Positions 36,542 through 46,115 are shown, counted from the first letter of the stretch. The stretch is DNA of 64,000 nt from Prochlorococcus marinus XMU1408 (GCF_003208055.1 NZ_QJUE01000002.1:496001-560000), one strand, 5' to 3'. Made by a program: numbers and translations. The notes: generated by a model not told the origin, from the letters alone.

Positions 36542-38485
36542 ATGGTCCTTCATTCTCAAAATCTTATTAGGAACATTATCTATTCTCTAGTAAGGTTTGT
36601 TAGTTATCTAAAGAAAGTCAGGTCAAGAACTAGATTTTTTATTCTTATAAGTATTGATTTTTTAGCTTTAGTTTTATCTTTTTCTTTGATCGAATATTCT
36701 AATAAATTTTCTAGTCTGTATTTTGATCCACCTTTTTTAATTATAAAATATGTAGTTTCTATATTAATTATGCAAATTATATATATATTTTTTGGAAACT
36801 ATTCTCTTAGAACTTTATATTTTGATAGTAAAGCTTTTTATAGGACTGCATTTATAAATTTTCTATCAATCTCTTTCTTATATTTTTTATTTAGGCTTTT
36901 TATAAATGATTTATTTATAAATAAATTTCTATTTTTATGGTTAGTTTCTACTTTCTTTCTTTGTTTATCTAGAATGTTTATTAAAGATATACTTCTAAGC
37001 TCTTCACTTAGAGTTAATACTAAATATACAACAATAGCTATTTATGGTGCTGGTGGAGCTGGTGCTCAATTAGTCAATAGTTTGATTTTAGATTCAAAAT
37101 ATAAGATTTATGCTCTTTATGATGATAATCCTAGTTTATGGAATACTGAGATTTTTGGTATTAGGATTTCTCCCCCTTCAAATCTTTTATATGACAAAGA
37201 TTTTATTGGAAAATTATTTATTGCTATGCCTTCCGTAGATGAATATAGTTATTCAAAAGTAATTAGGAAGGTCGAACAATATAAAATTCCAATTATGCAA
37301 GTTCCTTCTATTAATGAAATTACAAAAGGAATTGCAAATATTGATTCTTTAAGACCAATCCCTATAGAAAAACTATTAGGTAGAAAGGTTGTTCCACCTT
37401 TTACGAATTTGCTAGAAAATGCAATTTCTAATTTAAATATATGTGTTACTGGAGCTGGAGGTTCTATTGGTACTGAACTTTGCATGCAAATCCTAAGACT
37501 TAATCCTAAAAAATTATTGCTTATAGACTTTAGCGAAGTAAGTTTATATAATTTAATTAATAAAATTAATGAAGATTTATCTTCTAGAAATATAAATATT
37601 GAAGTTATACCTTTATTAGGTTCTACAACAAATTATATGTTTTTAAAGAACAATTTTATGAAGCATAAAATTGATGTTGTTTACCATTCAGCAGCTTATA
37701 AGCACGTTCCTTTACTTGAATATAATGTTTTAAATGCTATTAAAAATAACATTTTTTCATCGCTAAATGTATGCAAAGCCTCTTTATGTGCAAATGTTAA
37801 GAAAGTTACTCTTATTTCTAGTGATAAAGCCGTTAGGCCAACGAATATTATGGGGAGTACAAAAAGGATATCTGAACTTATTTTCCAGGCCTATGACAGT
37901 CAATTAAATAATAATTCTATAAATCAAAAGAAAAATACAATCTTTTCCATTGTTAGATTTGGAAATGTCTTAGAATCGTCTGGATCCGTTGTGCCTCTTT
38001 TTAAAGAGCAAATAAGTAAAGGAGGCCCGATAACATTAACTCATAAAGATATAATTCGTTATTTTATGACCATTCCTGAAGCTGCTCAACTCGTTATTCA
38101 AGCATCTCAGATATCTAAAGGTGGTGAAGTTTTTATACTAGATATGGGTGAACCAGTTAAAATCATGGACTTAGCAATAAAAATGATTCGACTAAGTGGA
38201 TTAGAACTAAAAAATGCTGATAATTTACAAGGAGATATAGAGATTGTTATCACAGGTTTAAGGCCAGGGGAAAAACTGTATGAAGAATTATTGATAGGCG
38301 GTGATTGTTATCCTACTGAGCATCCATTGATTTATTTAGCAAATGAACTTTCAATTCCTTATGAAGAATTAATGACTAAAATTAATGATCTAAAATCTGC
38401 ATATAATAATATGGATAGAACAAATGCATTAAATTTAATGAATGAATTATTACCTGATTGGCAAAGAAGTAAGATTAATTCGTAA
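36542..38485 (+). CDS. membrane-anchored nucleotide-sugar 4,6-dehydratase, FlaA1/CapD/WbpM-like
   Basis: A 647-residue protein (ATG at 36542; a TTG at 36536 is less likely). Four N-terminal membrane helices are followed by a first nucleotide-binding motif YGAGGAG (168-174) and the catalytic SDR domain with TGAGGSIGTE (303-312). The catalytic set appears as SSD (426-428), Met437 and Lys441 in TNIMGSTKR, the Met-for-Tyr pattern of WbpM. It probably converts UDP-GlcNAc to a 6-deoxy-4-keto sugar. Confidence 0.88.
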   Translation: MVLHSQNLIRNIIYSLVRFVSYLKKVRSRTRFFILISIDFLALVLSFSLIEYSNKFSSLYFDPPFLIIKYVVSILIMQIIYIFFGNYSLRTLYFDSKAFYRTAFINFLSISFLYFLFRLFINDLFINKFLFLWLVSTFFLCLSRMFIKDILLSSSLRVNTKYTTIAIYGAGGAGAQLVNSLILDSKYKIYALYDDNPSLWNTEIFGIRISPPSNLLYDKDFIGKLFIAMPSVDEYSYSKVIRKVEQYKIPIMQVPSINEITKGIANIDSLRPIPIEKLLGRKVVPPFTNLLENAISNLNICVTGAGGSIGTELCMQILRLNPKKLLLIDFSEVSLYNLINKINEDLSSRNINIEVIPLLGSTTNYMFLKNNFMKHKIDVVYHSAAYKHVPLLEYNVLNAIKNNIFSSLNVCKASLCANVKKVTLISSDKAVRPTNIMGSTKRISELIFQAYDSQLNNNSINQKKNTIFSIVRFGNVLESSGSVVPLFKEQISKGGPITLTHKDIIRYFMTIPEAAQLVIQASQISKGGEVFILDMGEPVKIMDLAIKMIRLSGLELKNADNLQGDIEIVITGLRPGEKLYEELLIGGDCYPTEHPLIYLANELSIPYEELMTKINDLKSAYNNMDRTNALNLMNELLPDWQRSKINS

Positions 38486-38514
38486 AAATCAAATTTCTAA
38501 ATTATATATATGAT

Positions 38515-38577
38515 GATGGTTTTAAATTTTTATATATGTTATTATTTAATGTCTATTTAGAGAATTTAAAAACCATC
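38515..38577. terminator. inverted repeat between convergent genes, possible two-way terminator
   Basis: GATGGTTTTAAATT (38515-38528) is complementary, with one bulged base, to 38563-38577. The loop is long (34 bases) and AT-rich. It lies between the dehydratase and the convergent Wza-like gene, whose stop codon is in the right arm. Confidence 0.4.
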
Positions 38578-39720
38578 TTTAAAAAGATTTAAAAAGGAAT
38601 AAACACCAACAAATGGTCGTGTGATTTCAGATGTTAATTCTGAGAATGTACTTAATTTATTTTTTCCAATATAAATCATATCTCCCTCTCTCATATATGG
38701 ATTATGTACTGAATTAGGTTTATTCTTTAAATTATATTTTATATTTAGATTAGTAATTACTCCATTATTTTCATATCTATAGAACCTTACAGAACCAGCT
38801 GAAATTTGTCTTCCTCCAGCCATTTGAATTGCATCGTTTAATGTTGATACTCTTGGCAATTTAACAATACCTGGCTCGTCAACTTTTCCATTTACAAATA
38901 CATTTATAAATTTAGAGTTGATATTTGTTTTATTTATTTTAAGTATTAAATCAGTATTTATTGTTTTAGACTTTTTAATTTTAATTATATCTCCATCATA
39001 TAATCTAATATTTTTATCCAATTGATTAGATGTAATTAATTTCATAAAGTTGATATTAGCTGTTATGAATCCTCCACCATTACTTATTGAATTTTTGCGA
39101 ATTACTTTGATATTCGAAAGATCTGATGTTGCAAGGATTCCACTTGCTGCTTTTAATGCGTCATAAAGATTTGGATTATAAAAATTTTCTTGATTTATAT
39201 CTTCTAAATCATTTATATTTACTTCGGCTCTTTCGTTTTTTATTATTTCTGAATTTAGTATTTTAGTATTTAAGGTATAGTATCCTGGCCTTACAATTTC
39301 TCCATCGATATAAACTTTTACAGGTCGTGGTTTAACTAATTCTATCTTAACATTCGGATTTTTGACATATTCTCTATATCTTATATTTAAAAGTTTTTCA
39401 AGTTCGGAAATTGTTAATCCAGAAATATAGATTGTATTTAATCTAGAAAGTTTAACATTACCATCTGAGTCAATATTTTTTACTGCTGTTAAAGCAATTA
39501 TATCTTCAGATACCTCGATTTTAATATTATCACCTGGTCCTAATATATAATTACTATCCTGTTTTTGATAAAAATAATCTGTTGAAAGTACATTAGAAGG
39601 AAGATTATTATTTTCAAGTTCTTTTGAATACAACTTATTATATATATTTGAGCCTGTTGTAGCTAAGAAAAATAAAGCTATATATATATATTTAAGACTT
39701 TTATATTTAATTCTGGTCAT
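38566..39720 (-). CDS. polysaccharide export protein, Wza-like
   Basis: A 384-residue exported protein. A signal-like N-terminus is followed by YILGPGDNIKIEV, the polysaccharide-export (PES) domain, then two SLBB-type domains (VKVYIDGEIVRPG and VFVNGKVDEPG). It forms the periplasmic/outer-membrane channel for the polymer. No lipobox cysteine is obvious. It lies 34 bases downstream of the Wzz-like gene and is surely co-transcribed. Confidence 0.82.
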   Translation of the reverse strand: MTRIKYKSLKYIYIALFFLATTGSNIYNKLYSKELENNNLPSNVLSTDYFYQKQDSNYILGPGDNIKIEVSEDIIALTAVKNIDSDGNVKLSRLNTIYISGLTISELEKLLNIRYREYVKNPNVKIELVKPRPVKVYIDGEIVRPGYYTLNTKILNSEIIKNERAEVNINDLEDINQENFYNPNLYDALKAASGILATSDLSNIKVIRKNSISNGGGFITANINFMKLITSNQLDKNIRLYDGDIIKIKKSKTINTDLILKINKTNINSKFINVFVNGKVDEPGIVKLPRVSTLNDAIQMAGGRQISAGSVRFYRYENNGVITNLNIKYNLKNKPNSVHNPYMREGDMIYIGKNKLSTFSELTSEITRPFVGVYSFLNLFKDGF

Positions 39721-39754
39721 ATTAAATAATGGCTAATATAATTAATTATAACTC

Positions 39755-41428
39755 TTATTGGATCAATATCAATCCGAATGTTTTTAGATCAACCAGGTTT
39801 AATCTATTTTTAAGTTTGTTAATTTCTTTTTTCTTTACATTACCTTTGGCTGTTAATATTATTAATTCATCACTATTTTCTATTATTGAAATATTCTCAT
39901 CATTATCTTCTATTAATATACGATTATTTATTATATTCAATTTATCTAATATTTCTTTTGTATCATTTGTTATATTACCAATAGGTATTATTCTAATTTT
40001 ATTATTATTAATATTTATTCTATTTTTACAGATAAGTAAAATATCATCGATCCATTTTTCTTTTTCATAAAAATTTAATTCAAGTATTTTCTCTACTTCT
40101 AATTCTTTCATGATTTCCTTTGAATTATAAATTAATCCCTTTTTTATTTCAATTAGATATGAACATAGAGCACCAGTAGTTAATCCAAATAATGTACCTA
40201 ATAATATTATTGCTTTTCCTCCAAGTGAAACTGGTTTGTCTAATATTGTTGGTTTTGTAATTAATTGCCATGGCTCTTTATTTTTTGCTTTTTCTAATGC
40301 TAAAATATTTAATTGATTTTCTAAATTATTTAATGTCTCTTGATTTCTGAATGACTGTCGGATTAATCCTTTATACTTTATTAGTATTTCTTTTGGTATT
40401 GTTGTTGCCTCTATTTTTGCTAATGCAAGGATTTTTTGTGCTTGCAAATATGCATTTGTCCTTCTTTTTAAAGTTTTTAATATAAAATTTCTTTTATCTA
40501 CAAGTTCTTTAACTCCTTTGTCCTTTTCTGTGAAACTAGCTCTAGCAATTGCTAATTCTATATCTAATTCATCAAGTTTTTTTGATAAATTATCTTTTGA
40601 TAATTCATCAATAGTCTTTCCGTAGAATGCAATAGCGTCATCGTTGCTTTTAATGTTTTCAAGTCTTTTTAATTGTTGCTCTGCTGATCTTACTTGATTT
40701 GTTGCTAAGTTTCTTTCATTTTCAATTGTTAGATAACTAATATCAGTATTCGCTTTAGGATTTTTATCGATAGTTACAAGATCTAGATCTTTTTCTATTG
40801 CATATTTATACATTTCTTCAAGATCTAATTTACTTTTTTTCTCGTAGTAAGCTATTTGATTCTTTATATATTTTAATCCATTGTTGACATTTTTTAGTCT
40901 ATCACGACCTGAATAAACCTGATAGGATTTTGATATATTTTCAAGAACTTTTATGATAGCTTTTTTGTCTGTATCCTCATATGTAATATTAAGGACTGAT
41001 GTTTTGGGTATTAGTCGAATCTTTAGATTATCTCTTCTCCAATCATTAAAGTTTATATTTTGTATTTTATATTTGTTTTTATATTCTTCATAAACATTAA
41101 ATAGTAAGGATGGACTTTTTAATATTTCAACTTCTGTATTTAATTCGTTATTGCCTCCTATATCAATTAATGATAATGGAACATCAAGTCTTTCTTTTAT
41201 ACTATTTTTCATAGCTGATTGATTATCCTGAGGAGACTGTATTACTATCTGAAATTGACCTTGCCAGGAAGCTTTTTTTAACTTTGAATAAACAAATGAT
41301 GATATGATGGATGCCAATGTAATGATTAATATGATATTTTTATTTCTCTGAACAAAACTTATGAGATCTTTGATATCAAATTCTGTATCAATTTCTGGAT
41401 TGATTAAATCTTGATTTTTATTTTCCAT
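39755..41428 (-). CDS. chain-length/export protein, Wzz/GumC-like with degenerate C-terminus
   Basis: A 557-residue polysaccharide co-polymerase. Two membrane helices (about 30-48 and 400-425) flank a long coiled-coil periplasmic region. The segment after the second helix reads like the remains of a tyrosine-kinase domain: ISIIENSDELIILTAKGN and TFGLILIQ resemble its last strands, but no Walker A or B and no tyrosine cluster remain. It controls chain length and couples to the Wza-like channel. A CTAG box lies 28 bases upstream. Confidence 0.78.
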   Translation of the reverse strand: MENKNQDLINPEIDTEFDIKDLISFVQRNKNIILIITLASIISSFVYSKLKKASWQGQFQIVIQSPQDNQSAMKNSIKERLDVPLSLIDIGGNNELNTEVEILKSPSLLFNVYEEYKNKYKIQNINFNDWRRDNLKIRLIPKTSVLNITYEDTDKKAIIKVLENISKSYQVYSGRDRLKNVNNGLKYIKNQIAYYEKKSKLDLEEMYKYAIEKDLDLVTIDKNPKANTDISYLTIENERNLATNQVRSAEQQLKRLENIKSNDDAIAFYGKTIDELSKDNLSKKLDELDIELAIARASFTEKDKGVKELVDKRNFILKTLKRRTNAYLQAQKILALAKIEATTIPKEILIKYKGLIRQSFRNQETLNNLENQLNILALEKAKNKEPWQLITKPTILDKPVSLGGKAIILLGTLFGLTTGALCSYLIEIKKGLIYNSKEIMKELEVEKILELNFYEKEKWIDDILLICKNRININNNKIRIIPIGNITNDTKEILDKLNIINNRILIEDNDENISIIENSDELIILTAKGNVKKKEINKLKNRLNLVDLKTFGLILIQ

Positions 41429-41456
41429 AATCTTTTACGAATATTTTTCTATAATA

Positions 41457-41468
41457 CTAGTTACCTAG
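41457..41468. promoter_or_regulatory. CTAG box G
   Basis: CTAG-TTAC-CTAG, 28 bases upstream of the Wzz-like start on the minus strand. On that strand it is followed by TATTATAG, a possible -10 element. Confidence 0.58.
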
Positions 41469-41531
41469 TTTTATGTAAATAGCTTATTTAAATAAATTTC
41501 TTGTATTTAAGATTATATTTAATATACTTGT

Positions 41532-43412
41532 TTAAAAATTGTAGCTAACTTTAAATTTATAATTCAATTTATCATCTTTTAATAACTGCCCCATATCATT
41601 ATTACTCAAATAATTAGATATTCCTAGACTCAACTTTGTTTCTTTTGTTATTTTTCTTTCAAGGTTCAGGCTATATGTATTATCACTATTACCTATGGCT
41701 TTATTTATATTCGGTATTATAGACATTCTGTTATTTAGATTATAAATAACATTTAATCCTAATGATGATAGTGTTCCATCCCCAGTAAATGCAAATTTAG
41801 GATTTACATTCATTGTAATGAATTCATTGATATCTAAACTGTTTGCTAATTCGGCAAATAAATATCCAGGTCGAGTTTTACCTAGCACTCTTCCGAATGT
41901 CATTCTTAGAGAATTTTTAAGGTTATAAAAATCTTTTTTAGTATTGTATAAAACTGTACCACCACCTCTGATTGATGGATTTCCTGGTTGTAAATAAGTT
42001 TTAATGTATTTATTATCGTAATTCTTCTTGCTAATATTTTCTGTTGCTATTTCAAATGTAAAATTATCAGAGAATCCTCTTGAAACAATAATATTTTGTG
42101 TTCCCTTGTTATCTACTCCATATACTATTTCTGTTTCTCTTTCATTTAAAAGATTTATATTGTTATTTTTATATATTTGATTATTTTGTTTTTTTGATTC
42201 TTTATCTTGACTTTTTATAATACTATTTCTTTTATTAGTAGGTGTGTATATGAATCTTCCTCCATAAATTATCTGTTTAGTACTAGGCATTGTCAATATA
42301 GATGTAGAAGGAGTAAGTCCAAAACTATTAGTTAAATAACCTTCTAATGTTATTTTATGATCTATATTGTAGTTTAGTCCTGCCGTATATACATTTTCTT
42401 TTGAGTATTCTAAATTACTATTGAAACTATTATAACCGTAAATTATTGGAATATAATATGAATAAAATGTCGTTATATTTTTTGTATGTTTATTACTGAT
42501 ACCTAAACCAATTCCAAGATTATTTCCATAGAAGTTTCTCTTACCATTATGATTACCTTGATTTTTTGGTAGTATCGATAATTTTGGTACTATTGAAAAT
42601 TCTTTATTATCTAATTTGTATGTTATTGGTAAAGATATACTTCCAATTAAATTATTATTTAATATTTTTTCATTCTTACTATTAAATATATTTTTACTAT
42701 TACTAGTACAATTATAACCAAAGCATCCACCGCTTCCTACTTTCCAATTTTCAATAGATCCATCTATACTAATTTTATAATATTCTTTGTTTAATATTTT
42801 ATACTTTATATTACCTCCAAAATTTGTCCATAAATTTGCTGAAGATTCATTGTATTGACCTATTTTTTTAAATAAAGGATCATCCGCTTCGGTATAAAAA
42901 ATTCCAAGTGTAATTTGACTATTTAAACCATATTGTATGAGTCCTGAATAATTCTGATTTCCTATGCCTCCTGAGTTTCCTGAGGAAAATGAAGAAACAG
43001 TATTTGTCTCTATTCTCAGCTCACCATTTTTAAGTGTACTTGCTGTTGGTATCGATTTACCCTTATTTAATAATATGAATCTATTATTTGATTTTTTAAT
43101 TTCATTACTTCTTTTAATGTTATTTTCTATATTTTTGATGAACTTAATCTTCTCATCTTTTTCCTCTACTTGTATTTGTAACCATTTTACTTCATCTTCT
43201 TTTTTATTTTCTTCTTCATCTAATATATACCAATCTATATCATCTCCTTCTATATTTTCTTCTTCAATAGGTTTCCATTCTATTTTGTCATTTTTATTAG
43301 AATTATAAATCTCTGATGATTTAATCTTATTCTCATTAGTAATTGATACTATTATTAAAATAATCAAATATACGCAATTAGAGCTAATTTTACTTTTAAA
43401 TAAATTCATCAT
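41532..43412 (-). CDS. outer-membrane beta-barrel protein with acidic tryptophan repeats
   Basis: A 626-residue exported protein. A hydrophobic leader (about 10-25) precedes three acidic repeats of about 16 residues, each with a central Trp (IEWKPIEEEN, IDWYILDEEEN, VKWLQIQVEE). From about 115 the protein alternates polar and hydrophobic residues and ends in KVSYNF, a C-terminal aromatic typical of barrels. The GELRIETN start of the barrel and tandem barrel halves recall YjbH-type exopolysaccharide proteins. Its position upstream of Wzz and Wza supports a role in polymer export. Confidence 0.6.
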   Translation of the reverse strand: MMNLFKSKISSNCVYLIILIIVSITNENKIKSSEIYNSNKNDKIEWKPIEEENIEGDDIDWYILDEEENKKEDEVKWLQIQVEEKDEKIKFIKNIENNIKRSNEIKKSNNRFILLNKGKSIPTASTLKNGELRIETNTVSSFSSGNSGGIGNQNYSGLIQYGLNSQITLGIFYTEADDPLFKKIGQYNESSANLWTNFGGNIKYKILNKEYYKISIDGSIENWKVGSGGCFGYNCTSNSKNIFNSKNEKILNNNLIGSISLPITYKLDNKEFSIVPKLSILPKNQGNHNGKRNFYGNNLGIGLGISNKHTKNITTFYSYYIPIIYGYNSFNSNLEYSKENVYTAGLNYNIDHKITLEGYLTNSFGLTPSTSILTMPSTKQIIYGGRFIYTPTNKRNSIIKSQDKESKKQNNQIYKNNNINLLNERETEIVYGVDNKGTQNIIVSRGFSDNFTFEIATENISKKNYDNKYIKTYLQPGNPSIRGGGTVLYNTKKDFYNLKNSLRMTFGRVLGKTRPGYLFAELANSLDINEFITMNVNPKFAFTGDGTLSSLGLNVIYNLNNRMSIIPNINKAIGNSDNTYSLNLERKITKETKLSLGISNYLSNNDMGQLLKDDKLNYKFKVSYNF

Positions 43413-43540
43413 CTTTATATTATGTTTTATTGTGTTCTGTTATTATAGCTGTTATTTTAGTTTTTTTATGATATATATTTAATATTCCATCCAGAATCTT
43501 TTTTGGTTTCATTCTAATAAATTTATTTTTATGTGAAGAT

Positions 43541-44530
43541 CTATATATCATAATTTCCATACTTATTTAATTTAAATCTTTTTATATCTTTTTCTGGGCT
43601 ATCCATATTTTTGCCTTTCTTGATTATATTTCTCATATCACTAATTGTTTCATAGTCATGAACAATTAATACTCCACCTTGACATTTTACAAGAAATTTA
43701 TCATTTGGAAATACATCACATATCTCACCATTCTTAGCATTTATAAAAGAATGTGATTCAAGATCTGTATAGAATATATTGGCTATGTATATTTTAACCT
43801 TTATCTCTTTTATATAACTAAATGCTCCATAAAATGGTTTAGTTACTGCTCTGATTAGTCTTTCTATATTATAGATGCTGTCATTCCAGTCAATTATCCC
43901 ATCATCAGCTGTTCTTTTAGGGTAAAATGAACCTTTAGTATCTTTTTGCTTCTTTACTTTTATATTTTGTTGTTCGATGTTATCCCAGTTTTTCTTTACT
44001 ATATTAATAAATGCCAAAAGATTCTTATAGTGTAACGTCTCTGATGTGTCAAAATTATTTATACTAAAACATTCTTTTCCTACAACTGGACCATTATCTA
44101 TACCAGCTTGATATTTAAATAGATTTGTATAAAAGAATTTTCTATCCTCAATTATTGACCAATTTAGTGGCGATCTTCCTTTACCAAACGGTAAGTCCAT
44201 TGAACTTCCATGCATTCCATACACGCCGCAGCTAAAGCATTTAAGTATTCTCTCAGGTATTAGTCTTTGCCAACCTATAGCAAATGCGATTTTAAAGTTA
44301 CTTTCTTTAAAAAATTTATAATCAAGCTCATCTTTTAAACTATATTTGTTAGCTATATAGATTGATTGATATAAATTTTTGTGCTCCTGTAAATCTGTAT
44401 AGCCAGCAACAGATTGTTCATATCCTTTTTTTGGATTAATTGTTACTAAATTTATTTTACAACCTTCTTTTTCAAATATTCTACTTATATGGAGTGTTGT
44501 ATTTTTACAACCAAACAGTGTAAATTCCAT
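43541..44530 (-). CDS. formyltransferase-family protein (sugar N-formyltransferase-like)
   Basis: A 329-residue protein of the formyltransferase fold. GMHGSSMDLPFGKGRSPLNW (105-124) supplies catalytic His107, and AGIDNGPVVG supplies Asp145. The Asn normally two positions before the His is Gly105. A C-terminal part (about 210-329) resembles the second domain of Fmt/ArnA-type proteins. It may formylate an amino sugar using formyl-tetrahydrofolate. Its ATG overlaps the stop of the upstream deacetylase gene by one base. Confidence 0.68.
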   Translation of the reverse strand: MEFTLFGCKNTTLHISRIFEKEGCKINLVTINPKKGYEQSVAGYTDLQEHKNLYQSIYIANKYSLKDELDYKFFKESNFKIAFAIGWQRLIPERILKCFSCGVYGMHGSSMDLPFGKGRSPLNWSIIEDRKFFYTNLFKYQAGIDNGPVVGKECFSINNFDTSETLHYKNLLAFINIVKKNWDNIEQQNIKVKKQKDTKGSFYPKRTADDGIIDWNDSIYNIERLIRAVTKPFYGAFSYIKEIKVKIYIANIFYTDLESHSFINAKNGEICDVFPNDKFLVKCQGGVLIVHDYETISDMRNIIKKGKNMDSPEKDIKRFKLNKYGNYDI

Positions 44531-45225
44531 TAATTGTATAAAAAGCTCTTACAATTCTTTTTAGTTTCAAGAATTATAAACTCTTCATGTAATTTTATCC
44601 ATTTTAGGAGTGTTTCTGTAGGTGAGCTTGTAACATTTGTCCACCATATAGGATGAATTAATATATGAAATTGCTTTTTTATATTTTGTTTTGTATTTAG
44701 ATCTATTTTCTTTCTTATATCAACTCCAGCTGAATCTGAATAATAGCACATACTTTTAAAGTATTTATCCTGATATGTATGATCGACATTTGGTAGTTTT
44801 CTATTGTTGTTATTGAGAAATTTTCCAGGTCTATGTAATGAGACTAGCTTTATTTTTACTTGAAAATATCTTTCAAATATTTCTTTCTCATTTATCAATC
44901 CATTATCTATATCTTGATATGCTTCAGGATCAAAGTGTAGTGAGATATTATGTCCTAATTCTTTTATTTGTTTTATTATGTCTTGATTGTATTGGCTTAA
45001 TGGATTGTATGTATTTGATGTAAGCATTATAAAGTAATTTGCTTTTATATTTATTTTATTTTCAAGTATTGCAATTTTTAAGGCTTCTTCTAATGAAAAG
45101 TCTATATCATGTCTTAGATTTATTATTTTATTCTTTGAATTTAGATCTTCTTCAAAACTTCTAAAGCTATAATTATTTTCAATAAAAAAAATTAAAAACT
45201 TTTCTAGAGAATTGATTCCATACAT
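44530..45225 (-). CDS. polysaccharide deacetylase-like protein
   Basis: A 231-residue protein of the carbohydrate esterase/NodB type. LRHDIDF (His39, Asp40, Asp42) and GHNISLHFD (His92, His97) supply metal and catalytic positions, and HILIHPIWW is a late histidine strand. Deacetylation would expose an amine that the overlapping formyltransferase gene product could then formylate. That coupling is inference from gene order. Confidence 0.65.
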   Translation of the reverse strand: MYGINSLEKFLIFFIENNYSFRSFEEDLNSKNKIINLRHDIDFSLEEALKIAILENKINIKANYFIMLTSNTYNPLSQYNQDIIKQIKELGHNISLHFDPEAYQDIDNGLINEKEIFERYFQVKIKLVSLHRPGKFLNNNNRKLPNVDHTYQDKYFKSMCYYSDSAGVDIRKKIDLNTKQNIKKQFHILIHPIWWTNVTSSPTETLLKWIKLHEEFIILETKKNCKSFLYN

Positions 45226-45326
45226 TATTTTCTTCCTCCATATTTTTTATTCATTTTATATGATTTTATTATATTTTGCAGTTTCTTTTCATTCATATAT
45301 TTATTATATCGATAGAAGTAATTCAT
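45225..45326 (-). CDS. possible 33-residue leader ORF
   Basis: A basic peptide frame (start MNYFYRYNKYMNEKK) overlaps the 3' end of the upstream gene, and its stop overlaps the ATG of the deacetylase gene as TAATG. It may be a translational-coupling leader or a gene remnant. The AAATATGGAGGAAGA near its end is also a good Shine-Dalgarno for the deacetylase. Confidence 0.25.
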   Translation of the reverse strand: MNYFYRYNKYMNEKKLQNIIKSYKMNKKYGGRK

Positions 45327-45693
45327 ATGATTTGTTTAGTTCTGGTGTGATTTCCTCATCCAGGTAAACTATAGCAAGATAAGTTGGTAAATCATCGTAT
45401 TTTTCAAGCAAATTTTTTACGAATTCTGGAGAAGGAATTAGTTCTCCTCTGAATATATATTTGTATATACGTATTGTTGTTTTATTAAATGTTTTAAATA
45501 GTATATTATTTTTTACAATTTGCCATAACTGGTTCCTATTGATATTCCTTTTTTCTGCTATTTGATTAAAAAGTTTTGCAATAAAATAATAGTAATTTGC
45601 TACTTTATATTTATCGATATTTTTTTCTGTTATGTTAGAAGTAGTATTTAAAAGATATTCTACTTGTGTTTTTTGAAGATCTTGCTCTCTCAA
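45304..45693 (-). CDS. hypothetical protein, possible regulator remnant
   Basis: A 129-residue helical protein if the TTG at 45693 is used. The same frame stays open upstream to a stop at 45895-45897, adding about 67 coherent residues with no ATG, GTG or TTG in between. The segment ending FRGELIPSPEFVKNLL resembles the ILRGERVLNLDETIAFI part of the RHH protein at 46116, so it may be a diverged relative lacking the DNA-binding N-terminus, or a pseudogene. Function unknown. Confidence 0.45.
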   Translation of the reverse strand: MREQDLQKTQVEYLLNTTSNITEKNIDKYKVANYYYFIAKLFNQIAEKRNINRNQLWQIVKNNILFKTFNKTTIRIYKYIFRGELIPSPEFVKNLLEKYDDLPTYLAIVYLDEEITPELNKSYELLLSI

Positions 45694-45919
45694 ATAATCT
45701 TTTTTATTTTTATATGATCCTTTTTTAATTACAATATGTTTATTTAAAATATTGTGTATATATTCTTTAGTTGATAAACTGGGGTTATCGATTTCACTAC
45801 TTATAATTTCCGCTAACGGATAAGTAATATTATATCTGTAGGCTGATAAATTTTCAGCACTTTTTTTTAGCTCTGTCAGTTTTTTAATAGATTTTTAAAA
45901 CTTTTAACTATTTTATCTT

Positions 45920-46114
45920 ATGTCTGCTAGTTTTGCTAGTAATCTAGTAAATAAATTTTTGGACTCTGATTTAACTATTGATATAAGCAATGAGTTATTC
46001 GTTGAACTTGAGACTTTGGCTAAGGATAGTGGTATCGATGTAGATGTGTATATCCAAGATGTCCTTGAAGAAGAGGTTTTGAAGAATATAACGCTAAGCC
46101 TAGTGAAAAAATAA
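45920..46114 (+). CDS. small ribbon-helix-helix-like or antitoxin-like protein
   Basis: A 64-residue protein with an ATG start. DLTIDISNELFVELETLAKDSGIDVDVYIQDVLEEEV has the strand-helix-helix rhythm of CopG-like proteins. It converges on the larger RHH gene at 46116 with a one-base gap and is divergent from 45304. A CTAG box lies within its first codons. The DNA-binding assignment is tentative. Confidence 0.5.
   Translation: MSASFASNLVNKFLDSDLTIDISNELFVELETLAKDSGIDVDVYIQDVLEEEVLKNITLSLVKK
45936..45947. promoter_or_regulatory. CTAG box H (inside the 5' end of a gene)
   Basis: CTAG-TAAT-CTAG, with a further CTAG seven bases upstream, lies in the first codons of the gene at 45920 and upstream of the minus-strand frame 45304. 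Because it is coding sequence it is weaker evidence than the intergenic boxes. Confidence 0.4.
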
Positions 46115-46115
46115 T

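Noticed and set aside
39729-40070. Plus-strand hydrophobic frame
   Set aside because: Reverse shadow of the 3' end of the Wzz-like gene.
42964-43308. Plus-strand Ser/Phe-rich frame
   Set aside because: Reverse shadow of the acidic, Ser/Glu-rich part of the barrel gene.
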